Below, one piece after another: positions 25,933-35,291 of a stretch of DNA of 64,000 nt. Positions within the stretch are counted from its first letter, which is position 1; each line of letters starts with the position of its first letter. The stretch is from the NCBI GenBank assembly GCA_024408855.1, contig JAKSUQ010000004.1, positions 18,577 through 82,576 of the forward strand, written 5' to 3'. The translations under genes were made by a program, and so were the position numbers. This DNA is from a bacterium. Its GTDB lineage: Bacteria; Cyanobacteriota; Vampirovibrionia; Gastranaerophilales; Gastranaerophilaceae. A model generated the notes under the pieces. The model saw nothing but the letters and a program-made list of their open reading frames with translations. It did not search any database and was not told where the DNA came from.

Positions 25933-27963
25933 TTAATTTTCCGGAGTGAATGGTCTTACTACTGTTACCGATCCGTCTACATTCTTGCGGACTCCTGTAT
26001 CTATTTCATCATCTAAATCCGCTGCGAATGCTACCGGTGTATATACCTGACCTGCATCTATTGCTGTTGCGACTTGATCCTTTTGGAGATTGTTCAATAT
26101 TTTTATGTTATCGTGATCTTGCCATTTTGGATCTGTAGGTGTCGGTCCAGGAGGATCAGGTGGTCCCGGAGGATCAGGCGGTCCTGGAGGATCAGGCTGA
26201 CCAGGTACTACCAAGTATGTATTATCTTCAGTTTGTGTACCTTGGTTCCAGCCATTTTCACCATTTGCCATATTGTATGTAATTTCTGTATCAGGATTGA
26301 TTGTTATTACTTGAGTATCTTTAATATCGACATATTTCAAGAGGTAATCTCTGCTTGGAAGAGGAACTGTCAGATTCTTGGTTTCTCCGCCTACATTGAT
26401 TAAGTTTGCGTGAACATCATCGCCAAGTACAATATCTTTTTGGTCAGCTGTCAAATTGATAACATTACCGTTAACTCCGTTTACATTCATATCGCCTAAT
26501 GATTTGATATAAGCATTACCGTTAGGGCCTGTTACAATTTTATTAACATCACCGCCTGTAATATTTACATATGAATCGCCGGTTCCCACTGAAATTGGCA
26601 TATAATGTTCCATCGTACTGATAAGTGTTGCGGAATTGCTTACACCGCCAATATAATAAGGTGCTGAAAATTCATAAGTATTAGCTTTTATTTTTGCAGT
26701 TCCGTCCGTAATTATATTCAATGCTTCTGATGTCAACTTAACATTTTTCGCTTCTGTATCGACAGTTACCGCAACTGATCCATTGTGAGAAACAACATCT
26801 AAATCGCCACCTACCTTTAAACTACCAGGTTGCAAGGTGTGTAATGATGAGTCATAACCACCGATATGGACATTATGTTTAGAATTAACTTCTAAATTAC
26901 CGCCGATTGTATCATTACCGACTACGTGAATGAAGTGTTTAACATGAGTATTTGCACCGTCAGTTGTAGTCAATTTTGCGTTACCGTCAACATTAACATT
27001 TTTTATTTCTAAGAAACCGCCGGAATTAGACATTTCTAAATTACCTTTGATATCAGAATTTCTAAGGTACATGAAATTGCCTTTAGCTTTAGGGTTTAAT
27101 GCACCGTTTGATGCAATATTTGCATCACCGTTTACGGTGAATGCTTTACCGTTATCTGTGTAGTTTAAAATAACAATACCGTTAGAATCTACATCTAAAT
27201 TACCGTTAATTGTACCGCCACCGATAACTTGTGTATAATCTTTGCCTGCAACAATGTATACATTGCCGTCAACGCTTACGGACTCTAATCTTGTTCCAAT
27301 ACCATTTTCACCATTTACATTGGAAACTAAATAATTTTGTCCGTCTCTTGTAACCAATTTAAAACCTTTATTGGCAACAACAGCTGTTCTCAAGGCTTCA
27401 ATGTTAGGAGCGGTTATATTAAATTCACCACCGACATTGAAAGTTGAATCTTTGATTGAAACAGACTTTGTAGCTGCTTGCGGTAATCCTACAACTGTCA
27501 TGTTGCCATTATTAAATTGTGCACCCAACGCTTGGGTTGTCAACATTACGTCTCCTGCTGCATTGAATTGAGCACCATCAAATAATACGCCGTTAGGGTT
27601 GGAAATGATAACTTTGTCAATTCCTGCATTTGAGTTGATTGTACCGTAAACTTGGGTCATTCCCTGACCGGTTACGGTGTTTAAAACGGTAAGTCCGTTA
27701 GCATTATTAACTGCATTAAAATTAAGTGTTTCACCATTGTTAATGTTTAATGAGTCCCAATTGACGTGGGCATTACCATTAAAATTCAATGTTGCAGAAT
27801 TGTTGCCAGTTTCCATTCCAGCAAAACCGCCGGTTACGTCATTAATAACCGCACCGCCGATGTTGTTCCCTAAACCGGTGTCCATTGATGCAAAAGATAC
27901 TTGCATTGAAGCAAATACTGTGCAAAGAGCAATGGCGGAAACTTTCTTCATAAATCTGTTCAT
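25933..27963 (-). CDS. Filamentous-haemagglutinin-type secreted protein with TPS domain
   Basis: A 676-residue exported protein. After a signal peptide (about residues 1-26, ending VSFA), residues about 50-200 form the two-partner-secretion (haemagglutination-activity) domain: NWDSLNINNGETLNFN, 'VLNTVTGQGMTQVYGTINSNA', and IISNPNGVLFDGAQF. The middle is a long beta-helix of repeated 'GNLEV', 'GNAKLTT' and 'V.G..' strands with many Asn/Gly/Thr. Near residues 586-608 are four Asp-Pro-Pro-Gly-type repeats, then a hydrophilic tail ending VRPFTPEN. No TpsB/FhaC transporter is nearby. Likely an adhesin or surface structural protein. GAGG precedes the ATG at 27963; an open extension to 28059 is rejected as non-signal-like. 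Confidence 0.85.
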   Translation of the reverse strand: MNRFMKKVSAIALCTVFASMQVSFASMDTGLGNNIGGAVINDVTGGFAGMETGNNSATLNFNGNAHVNWDSLNINNGETLNFNAVNNANGLTVLNTVTGQGMTQVYGTINSNAGIDKVIISNPNGVLFDGAQFNAAGDVMLTTQALGAQFNNGNMTVVGLPQAATKSVSIKDSTFNVGGEFNITAPNIEALRTAVVANKGFKLVTRDGQNYLVSNVNGENGIGTRLESVSVDGNVYIVAGKDYTQVIGGGTINGNLDVDSNGIVILNYTDNGKAFTVNGDANIASNGALNPKAKGNFMYLRNSDIKGNLEMSNSGGFLEIKNVNVDGNAKLTTTDGANTHVKHFIHVVGNDTIGGNLEVNSKHNVHIGGYDSSLHTLQPGSLKVGGDLDVVSHNGSVAVTVDTEAKNVKLTSEALNIITDGTAKIKANTYEFSAPYYIGGVSNSATLISTMEHYMPISVGTGDSYVNITGGDVNKIVTGPNGNAYIKSLGDMNVNGVNGNVINLTADQKDIVLGDDVHANLINVGGETKNLTVPLPSRDYLLKYVDIKDTQVITINPDTEITYNMANGENGWNQGTQTEDNTYLVVPGQPDPPGPPDPPGPPDPPGPTPTDPKWQDHDNIKILNNLQKDQVATAIDAGQVYTPVAFAADLDDEIDTGVRKNVDGSVTVVRPFTPEN

Positions 27964-28385
27964 AATTATTAATCCTCTATTTTCCCGTTTACATATATAT
28001 AAAGATTCCATACTTGCAAAAATTGCCTTTTTATTACAAATTGTAAAGTTATGTTTCATGATCTATGTCCTTATAACGCTAAATACACTGTAATAATAAT
28101 TATTCTACACAGAATGTCCACTTAGTTGGATTTGTTTTCCTATGGTAATCATACAATTAAAAAACTGTAAATAAAATATTTTGCTCAAATTTGTCAATAT
28201 ATTTAACAATTTGTTACATATTAATCTCGTTATAATTGTTTGTATTAATAGGATGTAATGTAGTAAATATGAGGATTTAGACTTTATTTATGTATGTTGT
28301 ATATCTGCAACAAAAAAACATGTGAGCATGCCAGAAAAAGGTCGTTAAAATAGGATTTAATAAAAACTTATATATGGAACGTATT
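27964..28385. other. Intergenic region, 422 bp
   Basis: AT-rich leader of the TPS-domain gene. It contains an in-frame open extension of that gene to 28059 without its own ribosome site and short A/T runs. I see no gene, RNA or strong hairpin; the promoter must lie here but I cannot place it with confidence. Confidence 0.5.
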
Positions 28386-29579
28386 TTATCCAACGATATA
28401 CTTATATATAAGACGTGATGCGTTAACGATATATTCTTTTCCTAATGGTGAATTATAAGGTCTCAATGCCAAAATTACCACAATGTATTTTTTCCCGTTT
28501 GGAGCATATACAATTCCGGCATCACCTAACATAGTGCCAATATCACCTGTTTTATGAACAAATAAAGCTCCTTCGCCAAGTCCTGCTTGGATTAGTCTGT
28601 TATTTTTGACGTGGCTCATGTAATCAATAATATACTCTCTTGAATTAATATTAAGAAATCCCGGATTATCCAAATTGTATAGCAAAGTTGCCATTTCTTT
28701 GGCGGTTGTTTTATTAGTACCATCTAAATCAGGCAACCAAGTTCTAACATAAGTTTTAGGCATGTTCCAATCACGCAAGCCGACATTAACATCACTCATC
28801 CCGCCTAATTTCGATATAATCATATTTGTAGATGTATTATCAGAATCTTGTATCATTGTTTTTGCAAGATAATCCATTGAATAATTTTTTCCGGTTTGTG
28901 AGTATTGTAAATTCCCTGAACCGCTTGAAACATATTCAGGAAGCATTTTCATTTCGTCATAAATAGTAAATTGATTAGCTTCTATGGATTTAAACATTCT
29001 GACTAATACAGGCAGTTTAATTATACTTGCGGCAGGATATTGTGTGTCTCCGTTAATATCAACGTAATTCCCGCTATCATACTCCATAACGTATACAGCG
29101 GGCTTAATTGACGGATACGATTTACCCAAATTAAGCAGTTGTGATTTTAATTTTGTCATTTCTGTCGTACTGAATAATGAAGTTATTTCATTGTGTTTTT
29201 TGACATCTGACGGAGTAAGTAACACCTGATTGTTAAATATATCATTATAAAGGTAATTAACAGTTGGGCTGTATATTTTGTACAAATTGATGCTTGAATT
29301 ATTTATTTTGCCATTATTTAACATTCCGTTTTTATAATGTGTATGTATTTTGTAAGTTGTAGGATAAAAGACTTGTTTAATTAGGGTATTGTATGTTTTG
29401 GGGAAAACAATAGTTGCAAATGCCAACAAAAACAAAAAACATACCAAAAATCTATACAATTCAAAAAGTTTGTTTTTCTTATTTATTTTTTCTTTTTGAA
29501 GAGTAGGACGAGTTATATTCCGATAATTCGGAACTGCATGCAATGATGTTTTTTCTGATACCTGTTTATATGCGTACAA
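28386..29579 (-). CDS. Membrane-anchored class-A beta-lactamase-like serine hydrolase
   Basis: A 397-residue protein with an N-terminal cytoplasmic part, one membrane anchor (about 42-62, FLVCFLFLLAFATIVFP), a linker, and a serine-hydrolase domain (about 165-397). Motifs: PAASIIKLPVL (SxxK), DSDNTSTN (SDN) and HKTGDIG (KTG). The omega-loop, usually Glu-Pro-Glu-Leu-Asn with the catalytic Glu166, reads Leu-Pro-Asp-Leu-Asp, so the deacylation Glu is missing. It is therefore more likely a D,D-peptidase-type or penicillin-binding relative than a true beta-lactamase. Start TTG at 29579 with AGGGG upstream. Located at the cell surface. Confidence 0.8.
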   Translation of the reverse strand: MYAYKQVSEKTSLHAVPNYRNITRPTLQKEKINKKNKLFELYRFLVCFLFLLAFATIVFPKTYNTLIKQVFYPTTYKIHTHYKNGMLNNGKINNSSINLYKIYSPTVNYLYNDIFNNQVLLTPSDVKKHNEITSLFSTTEMTKLKSQLLNLGKSYPSIKPAVYVMEYDSGNYVDINGDTQYPAASIIKLPVLVRMFKSIEANQFTIYDEMKMLPEYVSSGSGNLQYSQTGKNYSMDYLAKTMIQDSDNTSTNMIISKLGGMSDVNVGLRDWNMPKTYVRTWLPDLDGTNKTTAKEMATLLYNLDNPGFLNINSREYIIDYMSHVKNNRLIQAGLGEGALFVHKTGDIGTMLGDAGIVYAPNGKKYIVVILALRPYNSPLGKEYIVNASRLIYKYIVG

Positions 29580-29747
29580 AAATACTTTCCCCTCTACCCA
29601 ATGTAGTTCAATTTTAGCATTTCATAATTTTATATAAAATACTGCATTTGTAGGAAATCTTAATAAATACAACTTTATAATTAGGAAGAATTACCAATGA
29701 TAACAACAGATGGAGTATTACAATAAGTATAAAAACAAGGAGATAAA

Positions 29748-30065
29748 ATGAAAAAAAACTTTGCAATAATTATACTTACATTAATCGCCACACCTGTCAT
29801 AGCCTCCTGTAAAATAGACGACGGCAGTGCTTGTATTGCGAACGTTAGAACTTCGCCGGATGCTGTTCAAACAATTCGGACTTCAGGACCGTCCGGATTT
29901 TCGGCAGATATTAAAACAACCCGACCTGCTGATAAGAAATTGACACAAAAAGGGACAAGAGCATTTCGTCCAAATCCGACCGATTACGGTTATAATACAA
30001 ATTGTCAATTCGGAATATGCACCGACTCAGGCATGCCGAAAGTCTTTAATTCACCTGACAGATAG
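29748..30065 (+). CDS. Small exported hypothetical protein with cysteine pairs
   Basis: Unknown 105-residue exported protein. Signal peptide about 1-19 (MKKNFAIIILTLIATPVIA), followed by SCKIDDGSACIANVR, a Thr/Ser/Pro-rich middle and 'NTNCQFGICTDSG'. The four cysteines in two short-spaced pairs suggest two disulfides, or lipidation at the first if SPase II accepted 'VIASC', though no lipobox is clear. AAGGAG lies 8 nt upstream of the ATG and an inverted repeat follows. It stands alone between two minus-strand genes. Function unknown. Confidence 0.65.
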   Translation: MKKNFAIIILTLIATPVIASCKIDDGSACIANVRTSPDAVQTIRTSGPSGFSADIKTTRPADKKLTQKGTRAFRPNPTDYGYNTNCQFGICTDSGMPKVFNSPDR

Positions 30066-30071
30066 TTAATG

Positions 30072-30101
30072 ATGGATGTCCATGAAGTACTGGACATCCA
30101 T
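30072..30101 (+). terminator. Hairpin after small exported gene
   Basis: Perfect 11-bp stem ATGGATGTCCA / TGGACATCCAT (30072-30082, 30091-30101) with an eight-base loop; only a weak T-tract follows (TAAAATTT). Confidence 0.55.
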
Positions 30102-30149
30102 TAAAATTTGATTGGTTTGTAATATTAGAAATCATATTTAATAATTTTT

Positions 30150-30557
30150 CTATTTTCGAACTTTAAATATAATCAGCTTAAATATAATATAAGTGAATAT
30201 CGCACTGCATATTGTTGCAAATATTTGTGCCCAATATACGTTTAATTTTAATCTGTCAACGAATGCCCATAGTATTATTGCATTGATTAAGTAACTGAAA
30301 AACCATGTTATGCAACAGTTCAAGTATTGTTTTATAAGGTTCCCGTCAGAATTAAAAACCAATTTTCTTTGAGTTGTGAAAGAAACGACAGAAGATAATG
30401 CCCAAGCTAATGCTAAGGATATTTGATAATATTTTTCTCCCAAAATATAGACAAATATCATATATATAAGGTAAGATATTCCGGCATTAAATCCGCCGAC
30501 AAACAAAAATCTTAGCTTATCCGATTGCTTATACCATATATTTTTGAGTTTTTCCAT
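30150..30557 (-). CDS. GtrA-family membrane protein
   Basis: A 135-residue GtrA-like protein with four membrane helices. GtrA proteins are thought to flip or help present undecaprenyl-linked sugars, often next to glycosyltransferases. Recognisable pieces: 'LRFLFVGGFNAGISYLIYM' at the first helix, 'SSVVSFTTQRKLVF' after the second and a C-terminal 'ATICSAIFTYIIFKLIIF'. I use ATG at 30557 with AGG upstream, because the family begins close to this Met and an extension to 30608 would overlap the upstream gene. It follows the phosphohexomutase gene by 7 bp, suggesting a shared role in sugar handling. Confidence 0.8.
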   Translation of the reverse strand: MEKLKNIWYKQSDKLRFLFVGGFNAGISYLIYMIFVYILGEKYYQISLALAWALSSVVSFTTQRKLVFNSDGNLIKQYLNCCITWFFSYLINAIILWAFVDRLKLNVYWAQIFATICSAIFTYIIFKLIIFKVRK

Positions 30558-30564
30558 ATAAAGC

Positions 30565-32823
30565 CTAATAATTGTATTCTGGAATTTCAAATACTGAATT
30601 ATCAGCACCTTTATTTACAAATTTGAGATAATAATCTAAGGCGATTTCTTTTGAGTTATTGTAAAACTCGTCAGAAATGAATTTTTTGTGTAATTCTGTT
30701 CGTTCTCCTGAATAATTACCTAAAATTCTTGCAAAATCAGAAATTGAAACAATATTTTCACCGCCTGCGTACGCTTTTGTTTTGGCATCAGTTCCGGAAG
30801 GTCTTATTTCAACATACTTGTCTGTAAATTCCAGATAAGTACCGTCGCCGACAAACTTTACTGCTTTTAAATTATCAAAGGAAAGTTCTTTGAATGTATC
30901 ATTAAGGACATTTTTAATATCATCAAGGCTCATTATATCCTCTTTTTGTGCAATAGCCAGTGATAAATAGAACAAGTCATTTTTTGTACGTTGTTTTTCA
31001 CCTTCAATTTTAGCTTGTTTTAATTTATCGATATCAGGTTCTGATTCGTTATAATACGCAATATCTTCTCTTACGTCGTATCTTGTTATTATATTATTTT
31101 CTGCATATATTTCAGACAAATATTCCGAGAGTGTCATATTTTCATCTTCCAACTTAGCAGACAATGACGAAGCAACAATAATTGCTTCTGTTGCACTTTT
31201 CTCTCTCATTGCAATTGCTTTTCTTCCTGAAACGGATTCGATAAGATTTTCCGAACCCATAATCATTCCGCCTGATTCTTCGCCGGCAAAAATCAATCTT
31301 GGTTGAACTCCCAAGTTTATTTCATCTCCAAAAACATCTTCTACAATAACGTCTTTATCCGGATTATTTCTCAGTTGAAGCTCAACTTTTTTCATAATAT
31401 TTGCAATTTCTTTGAATCCGACAGGAACATTAACCACTTTAATTTTATGTGCTTTTGCCCATTCATTCCAACTCAAAGAAGAAGCGGTAGTTTTAATCAT
31501 AAATCTTGGATGAGATTTGAATTTGCCTTGTGAAATAAGTTGTTTTGTTCTGTAATTCATAAGCATTAAAAATGCTTGATTTGCACTGTATACGGTCAAA
31601 ACCCTTTCTTCATCAAGTTTAATGTATAATATTCCGTATTCTTCTAATGTTGGGATATTGCCGTTTGCTTCTATTTGGCATACTGTTAGTCTGTCATGGT
31701 CAGGGTCTGTGATTAAAACTATTGTACCGCAAGGCATGTCTTTTAATCGTTCACCGTAATTCATTGACTCAATAACAGGGAAAAATGATGTTCCGTCTTG
31801 GCGTTTTGCGATTACTGTTGCATCCACTGAGTAATCGTAAAATTCTTGTTTTCCTTTCGGGCTTACGCTATATTTACCGATTGAATGGAAAAATGGGTCT
31901 TCTTCAGTATTATTCCACACATATTTATCAGAAATTTCCAACTTTTCCAATACTTTTGACAGAGTTTTGTATGCACAACCGCCGACACATTCTACAAATA
32001 GTTTCCTTTGCATTTTTTTTACCAAATCAAGATTTTCTGCAACGCCGGATTTCAAATATTCAACATACAGATCTATTCCATCATTAAGTCTCTTCATAAT
32101 TTCTTCATCAATAAGCGGGTTATTTTTAGAAGCAATTTTTATTTCGTAAGTTCCGTATTGTTCAACGATATCAAATATTTCTTGAATTTTATTAACAAAC
32201 TCCAATGATTCCTCGGGCAAATATTGACTTCCTTGAGAGTTTAGATCTTTTGTGGCAGTTTTAACAGAAATTCCGTGGCTTGAAGTTATGTATTCTCCGC
32301 CGACTAAATCCAATTTAAATGCCAAAAAAGAGGCAAGCCATATAGGAATTGTTTTTCTGTTGCAAGGAGTAAGAGTTCTTATTCCTTGTGCGGATTGTAT
32401 TCTTGCAATCGCATCCAAGTATAGTGCCGAATTATACCTGACTTCTGACCCAACAAGTTTACGAATTTCTTTATTAGGATATTTTTCTCTTGCAACAAGA
32501 GCTTTAGCTAAAGTTGCCAAAACAATACCTACAAGATTTATTGGGAATCTTGTATCTTGCGGGAACAATATATTTTGAGGCCCCCGAATTCCTGCCGTAG
32601 AAACTTTTGCTTCTTTGGAATAGTTTGCAAACCATTCTTTTAAATTCAATCCTTGAGGATTGGTTGTTTCGTTGTACGGATATAAATATTCCCGTTTTAA
32701 TGTAAATGTAAATTCATTCTCATTTTCAAAATTCAATAAATCCAAATTCTTTATATAATCCGGAGTTTTATCAAAAACATTTTTAAAAAGTTCTTTTTCA
32801 AGTTCACAACTCGCTTCTCTCAT
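30565..32823 (-). CDS. Alpha-D-phosphohexomutase superfamily enzyme, long form
   Basis: A 752-residue phosphoglucomutase/phosphomannomutase-like enzyme. Signatures in order: STAGIRGP near residue 75, the phospho-Ser loop TSSHGISVK near 180 (normally TASHNP), the metal loop TDPDHDRLT near 380, the sugar loop FAGEESGGMIMGS near 510, and the phosphate loop RPSGTDAKTKAY near 690. It is much longer than the usual 450-580 residues; extra sequence lies in domain 1-2 (about 200-330) and at the C-terminus. Substrate unknown. It starts at 32823 and lies 39 bp after the M16 peptidase gene and 7 bp before gtrA. Confidence 0.85.
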   Translation of the reverse strand: MREASCELEKELFKNVFDKTPDYIKNLDLLNFENENEFTFTLKREYLYPYNETTNPQGLNLKEWFANYSKEAKVSTAGIRGPQNILFPQDTRFPINLVGIVLATLAKALVAREKYPNKEIRKLVGSEVRYNSALYLDAIARIQSAQGIRTLTPCNRKTIPIWLASFLAFKLDLVGGEYITSSHGISVKTATKDLNSQGSQYLPEESLEFVNKIQEIFDIVEQYGTYEIKIASKNNPLIDEEIMKRLNDGIDLYVEYLKSGVAENLDLVKKMQRKLFVECVGGCAYKTLSKVLEKLEISDKYVWNNTEEDPFFHSIGKYSVSPKGKQEFYDYSVDATVIAKRQDGTSFFPVIESMNYGERLKDMPCGTIVLITDPDHDRLTVCQIEANGNIPTLEEYGILYIKLDEERVLTVYSANQAFLMLMNYRTKQLISQGKFKSHPRFMIKTTASSLSWNEWAKAHKIKVVNVPVGFKEIANIMKKVELQLRNNPDKDVIVEDVFGDEINLGVQPRLIFAGEESGGMIMGSENLIESVSGRKAIAMREKSATEAIIVASSLSAKLEDENMTLSEYLSEIYAENNIITRYDVREDIAYYNESEPDIDKLKQAKIEGEKQRTKNDLFYLSLAIAQKEDIMSLDDIKNVLNDTFKELSFDNLKAVKFVGDGTYLEFTDKYVEIRPSGTDAKTKAYAGGENIVSISDFARILGNYSGERTELHKKFISDEFYNNSKEIALDYYLKFVNKGADNSVFEIPEYNY

Positions 32824-32862
32824 TACAGCATTCTCCTTATCTAATTGTATTGCGGGTTTTGT

Positions 32863-34188
32863 TTAATTTTTAGGAACTAATACCGAAATTACGGCATTGT
32901 TTATATCAAGATATTTTTTTGCGATTTCAATCAAATCATTTGTTGTAATTGAATTACATATAGGAATATAATTCTCCGCAAGAGATAAATCATCACAAAC
33001 TGTCATATAATATCCGATTGCTTCACCGATTTCGGAAACAGTTTCAACTTCACAAGCAAAATTTGATTTAAGTTTTTTCTTTGCTTTATTAAGTTCTCTT
33101 TCGGTAATTTCTTTTTTAAGGCTATCAATTTCTTGTTTAACAAGTTCTATTGCCTTGTCTTTATATTGTGAGTTAAAGTTTGCCTGAACAAAGAAATTAC
33201 TCCCGTCCCTAAATGAATAGTTTTCTGTGCATAATATATTGAAAATAGGCTCTTTTAAATTTTCAATAAGATTAACATAAAGCCTTGAACTTGTACCCTC
33301 GCCAAGAATAATCGAAAGCATTTCTAAAGCAATTAATTCTTTAAGGTCATTTGCTTTTGCACCTAAATATCCGAACATTAGGAATGAAGAATTAATATTT
33401 GCTTTTTCTTCCACATAAACCGTCTGAGAAACAGGTTTGTCAGGAGTTAGATTTCTTTCCGGAGGAATTGGTCTGTCTTTCCACTCAAAGGCTTTGATAA
33501 CTTTATTTAAGGTTTCATCAAAATCAAATTCACCAACTATAATTGTTGTTACATTTTGTGGAGAATAAAAAGTTCTGTAATAATCCATTACTTCATCTCT
33601 TGTAATTTGTGAAATGATTTCCGGAGTGCCGATTACATCACGTTTGTACGGATGAGAAGTGTACATGGCATTGTTTGTTGCATTGTATACTTTTGTCCAT
33701 GGCTGGTCTTTTCTCATTCTTATTTCTTCAATAACAACGTGTCTTTCACGTTTATCGGTAACGGTTTTGTCATTAATATCAAATACCGCACCCATTTCAT
33801 AATCCGGTATTACCGGATCGGTCATCATATCTGCATGAAGTTCTATTGCCAAATCAAAGTTTTCATTATTTTCACCTTTGGGAAGTGTTACATAATAAAA
33901 TGTATAATCTTTCCAAGTTGCAGCATTGACTATTGCACCTCTTGCTTCTAATATTTTGTCAAATTCACCGGTCTTGTGTTTATGAGTTCCTTTGAACATA
34001 AGGTGTTCAAGAAAATGTGAAATTCCGTTATTTTCGTCATTTTCGTTTATTGAACCTGTTTTAACCCAAGACGAAACATTAACCATTCCGCCTTCTTTGT
34101 AAGCTAAAACTATTTTATGTCCGTTGTCTTGTTCGTATATCTTAATATCTCTCGTTAAAAACGGATATTTTACTGTTGTTTCTTTCAT
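32863..34188 (-). CDS. M16-family zinc peptidase (insulinase/processing-peptidase-like)
   Basis: A 441-residue M16B-type peptidase. The inverted zinc motif HxxEH is intact (GISHFLEHLMFKGT near residue 55), and the downstream Glu (HVVIEEIRMRKDQPW near 148) completes the ligand set. An insertion just before it ('VFDINDKTVTDKRER') is longer than in typical members. The C-terminal half has the non-catalytic M16 domain. No signal peptide, so cytosolic, or exported by an unknown route. ATG at 34188 is preferred, with GAGGT 6-8 nt upstream. Precedes the phosphohexomutase gene. Confidence 0.9.
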   Translation of the reverse strand: MKETTVKYPFLTRDIKIYEQDNGHKIVLAYKEGGMVNVSSWVKTGSINENDENNGISHFLEHLMFKGTHKHKTGEFDKILEARGAIVNAATWKDYTFYYVTLPKGENNENFDLAIELHADMMTDPVIPDYEMGAVFDINDKTVTDKRERHVVIEEIRMRKDQPWTKVYNATNNAMYTSHPYKRDVIGTPEIISQITRDEVMDYYRTFYSPQNVTTIIVGEFDFDETLNKVIKAFEWKDRPIPPERNLTPDKPVSQTVYVEEKANINSSFLMFGYLGAKANDLKELIALEMLSIILGEGTSSRLYVNLIENLKEPIFNILCTENYSFRDGSNFFVQANFNSQYKDKAIELVKQEIDSLKKEITERELNKAKKKLKSNFACEVETVSEIGEAIGYYMTVCDDLSLAENYIPICNSITTNDLIEIAKKYLDINNAVISVLVPKN

Positions 34189-34346
34189 AAGTACCTCTTT
34201 TATATCTACTATCATACTATAATTTTGCTATTTTGTGACAAAAAGTTTGTTAAACTATGGAAAAGTTGAGAAAAATTTAATTTATAATTACTTTGTTGAC
34301 GAAAGATTTTGTTAAATTTAAAATCGAAAAATAGGAGGAAATAAAA

Positions 34347-34544
34347 ATGTATCAAGTTTATATTGATAAGCCGTCATTGTTTGAACCTGATATGGCTGGT
34401 GAATTTAAAAATCTTGAGGATGCAATTCGTTTTGCGGAAAAAGAAAAAGCTGAGGGCGAAGACATTACGTATACAATAGAAGAAACCAACGGAACGGTAA
34501 ACAGTTACGGAGAGCAAATTACAAAGGTTGTTCGCAGAGGTTAA
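34347..34544 (+). CDS. Small acidic hypothetical protein, 65 residues
   Basis: Unrecognised. Starts MYQVYIDKPSLFEP with a central acidic helix ('NLEDAIRFAEKEKAEGE') and a strand-rich end ('TYTIEETNGTVNSYGEQITKVVRRG'), suggesting a compact alpha/beta protein. AGGAGG lies 9 nt before the ATG, one of the strongest sites in the window, so the gene is very probably expressed. It lies alone between the divergent M16 gene and the convergent M15 gene. No function can be inferred. Confidence 0.7.
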   Translation: MYQVYIDKPSLFEPDMAGEFKNLEDAIRFAEKEKAEGEDITYTIEETNGTVNSYGEQITKVVRRG

Positions 34545-34561
34545 TATTAAGATTATTTTAC

Positions 34562-35278
34562 TTACTGATTGGTTCTTGCCTGATTGAATATTCTGCTCGT
34601 GTCTTCATCACCAATATAACGAAAATGCCAAGGTTCAAAACCTAAACCTTGTTTATTATTTTGGGGAAATGACATTTCAAACCCGTATTCTTCGGCATGT
34701 TGTGCCAACCATTTAGCTTCTTTTGTGTTTGCAAAAGAAGCTTCTACTGAATTTATATCTATTGCCAAACCTGTGTGATGTTCGGAATAGCCTGCCGGAG
34801 CGGAAAATCTTGCTCTTTCATAAATATCTTGTTGAGTTTTGCCATGCAAACGTGATGGTTTTTTAAATAATCCTATTTGATATTTTGTACTTCTGTATCC
34901 TGAAACTATTTTCAAATTTATTCCGTCTTTTTTTGCATCTTGTTTCATCTTATCAAATGCTTCTTTGCACTTTTTATGCACCCGAATACCATTGCTTAAA
35001 GTTACCAAATCTTCAACGTTACAGTCTAAATATTTGTAATGTATGACTTTTTCGATTTTTTTGTTTTGGGTATTTATTCCCAATATAACTATTTTTTCAT
35101 TGGTATATGTTCCGTTTAGAATTTCTTGTATTTCTTTTTCACTTAAACTTCCGTCATTTGAAAAATTAATTCTCGGAGTTTCTTCTTCGTAATTAAATAG
35201 TTTGATTTCATTCTTAATATTTTTCGTATTTACATAATTATCTTTATTATTTACTTTCATGGTTTTATCAATTTTCAT
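34562..35278 (-). CDS. M15-family D,D-carboxypeptidase-like protein (VanY-type)
   Basis: A 238-residue protein with a C-terminal M15B domain (about 110-238): 'SGYRSTKYQIGLF', SEHHTGLAIDI (zinc His and Asp) and EPWHFRYIG (third His). Such enzymes trim the terminal D-Ala of peptidoglycan stems. The N-terminal 105 residues are polar and Lys/Asn-rich, with no signal peptide or membrane helix, which is odd for a wall enzyme. ATG at 35278 has AAGGA upstream; a longer frame overlapping the rimO stop is rejected. There is no vancomycin-resistance gene set around it, so resistance should not be assumed. Confidence 0.85.
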   Translation of the reverse strand: MKIDKTMKVNNKDNYVNTKNIKNEIKLFNYEEETPRINFSNDGSLSEKEIQEILNGTYTNEKIVILGINTQNKKIEKVIHYKYLDCNVEDLVTLSNGIRVHKKCKEAFDKMKQDAKKDGINLKIVSGYRSTKYQIGLFKKPSRLHGKTQQDIYERARFSAPAGYSEHHTGLAIDINSVEASFANTKEAKWLAQHAEEYGFEMSFPQNNKQGLGFEPWHFRYIGDEDTSRIFNQARTNQ

Positions 35279-35291
35279 TTCATTTCCTTTA

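Noticed and set aside
26140..26205. Short direct repeats considered as a CRISPR array
   Set aside because: 15-bp in-frame coding repeats without spacers; no cas gene in the window.
26074..26403. Plus-strand Arg-rich frames opposite the Pro-Pro repeat
   Set aside because: Shadows of the minus-strand DPPGP-type repeats in the secreted protein.
28386..35278. Antibiotic-resistance island (lactamase-like and VanY-like genes)
   Set aside because: The lactamase-like protein lacks the catalytic Glu and the VanY-like gene has no vancomycin-resistance partners; both fit wall metabolism.
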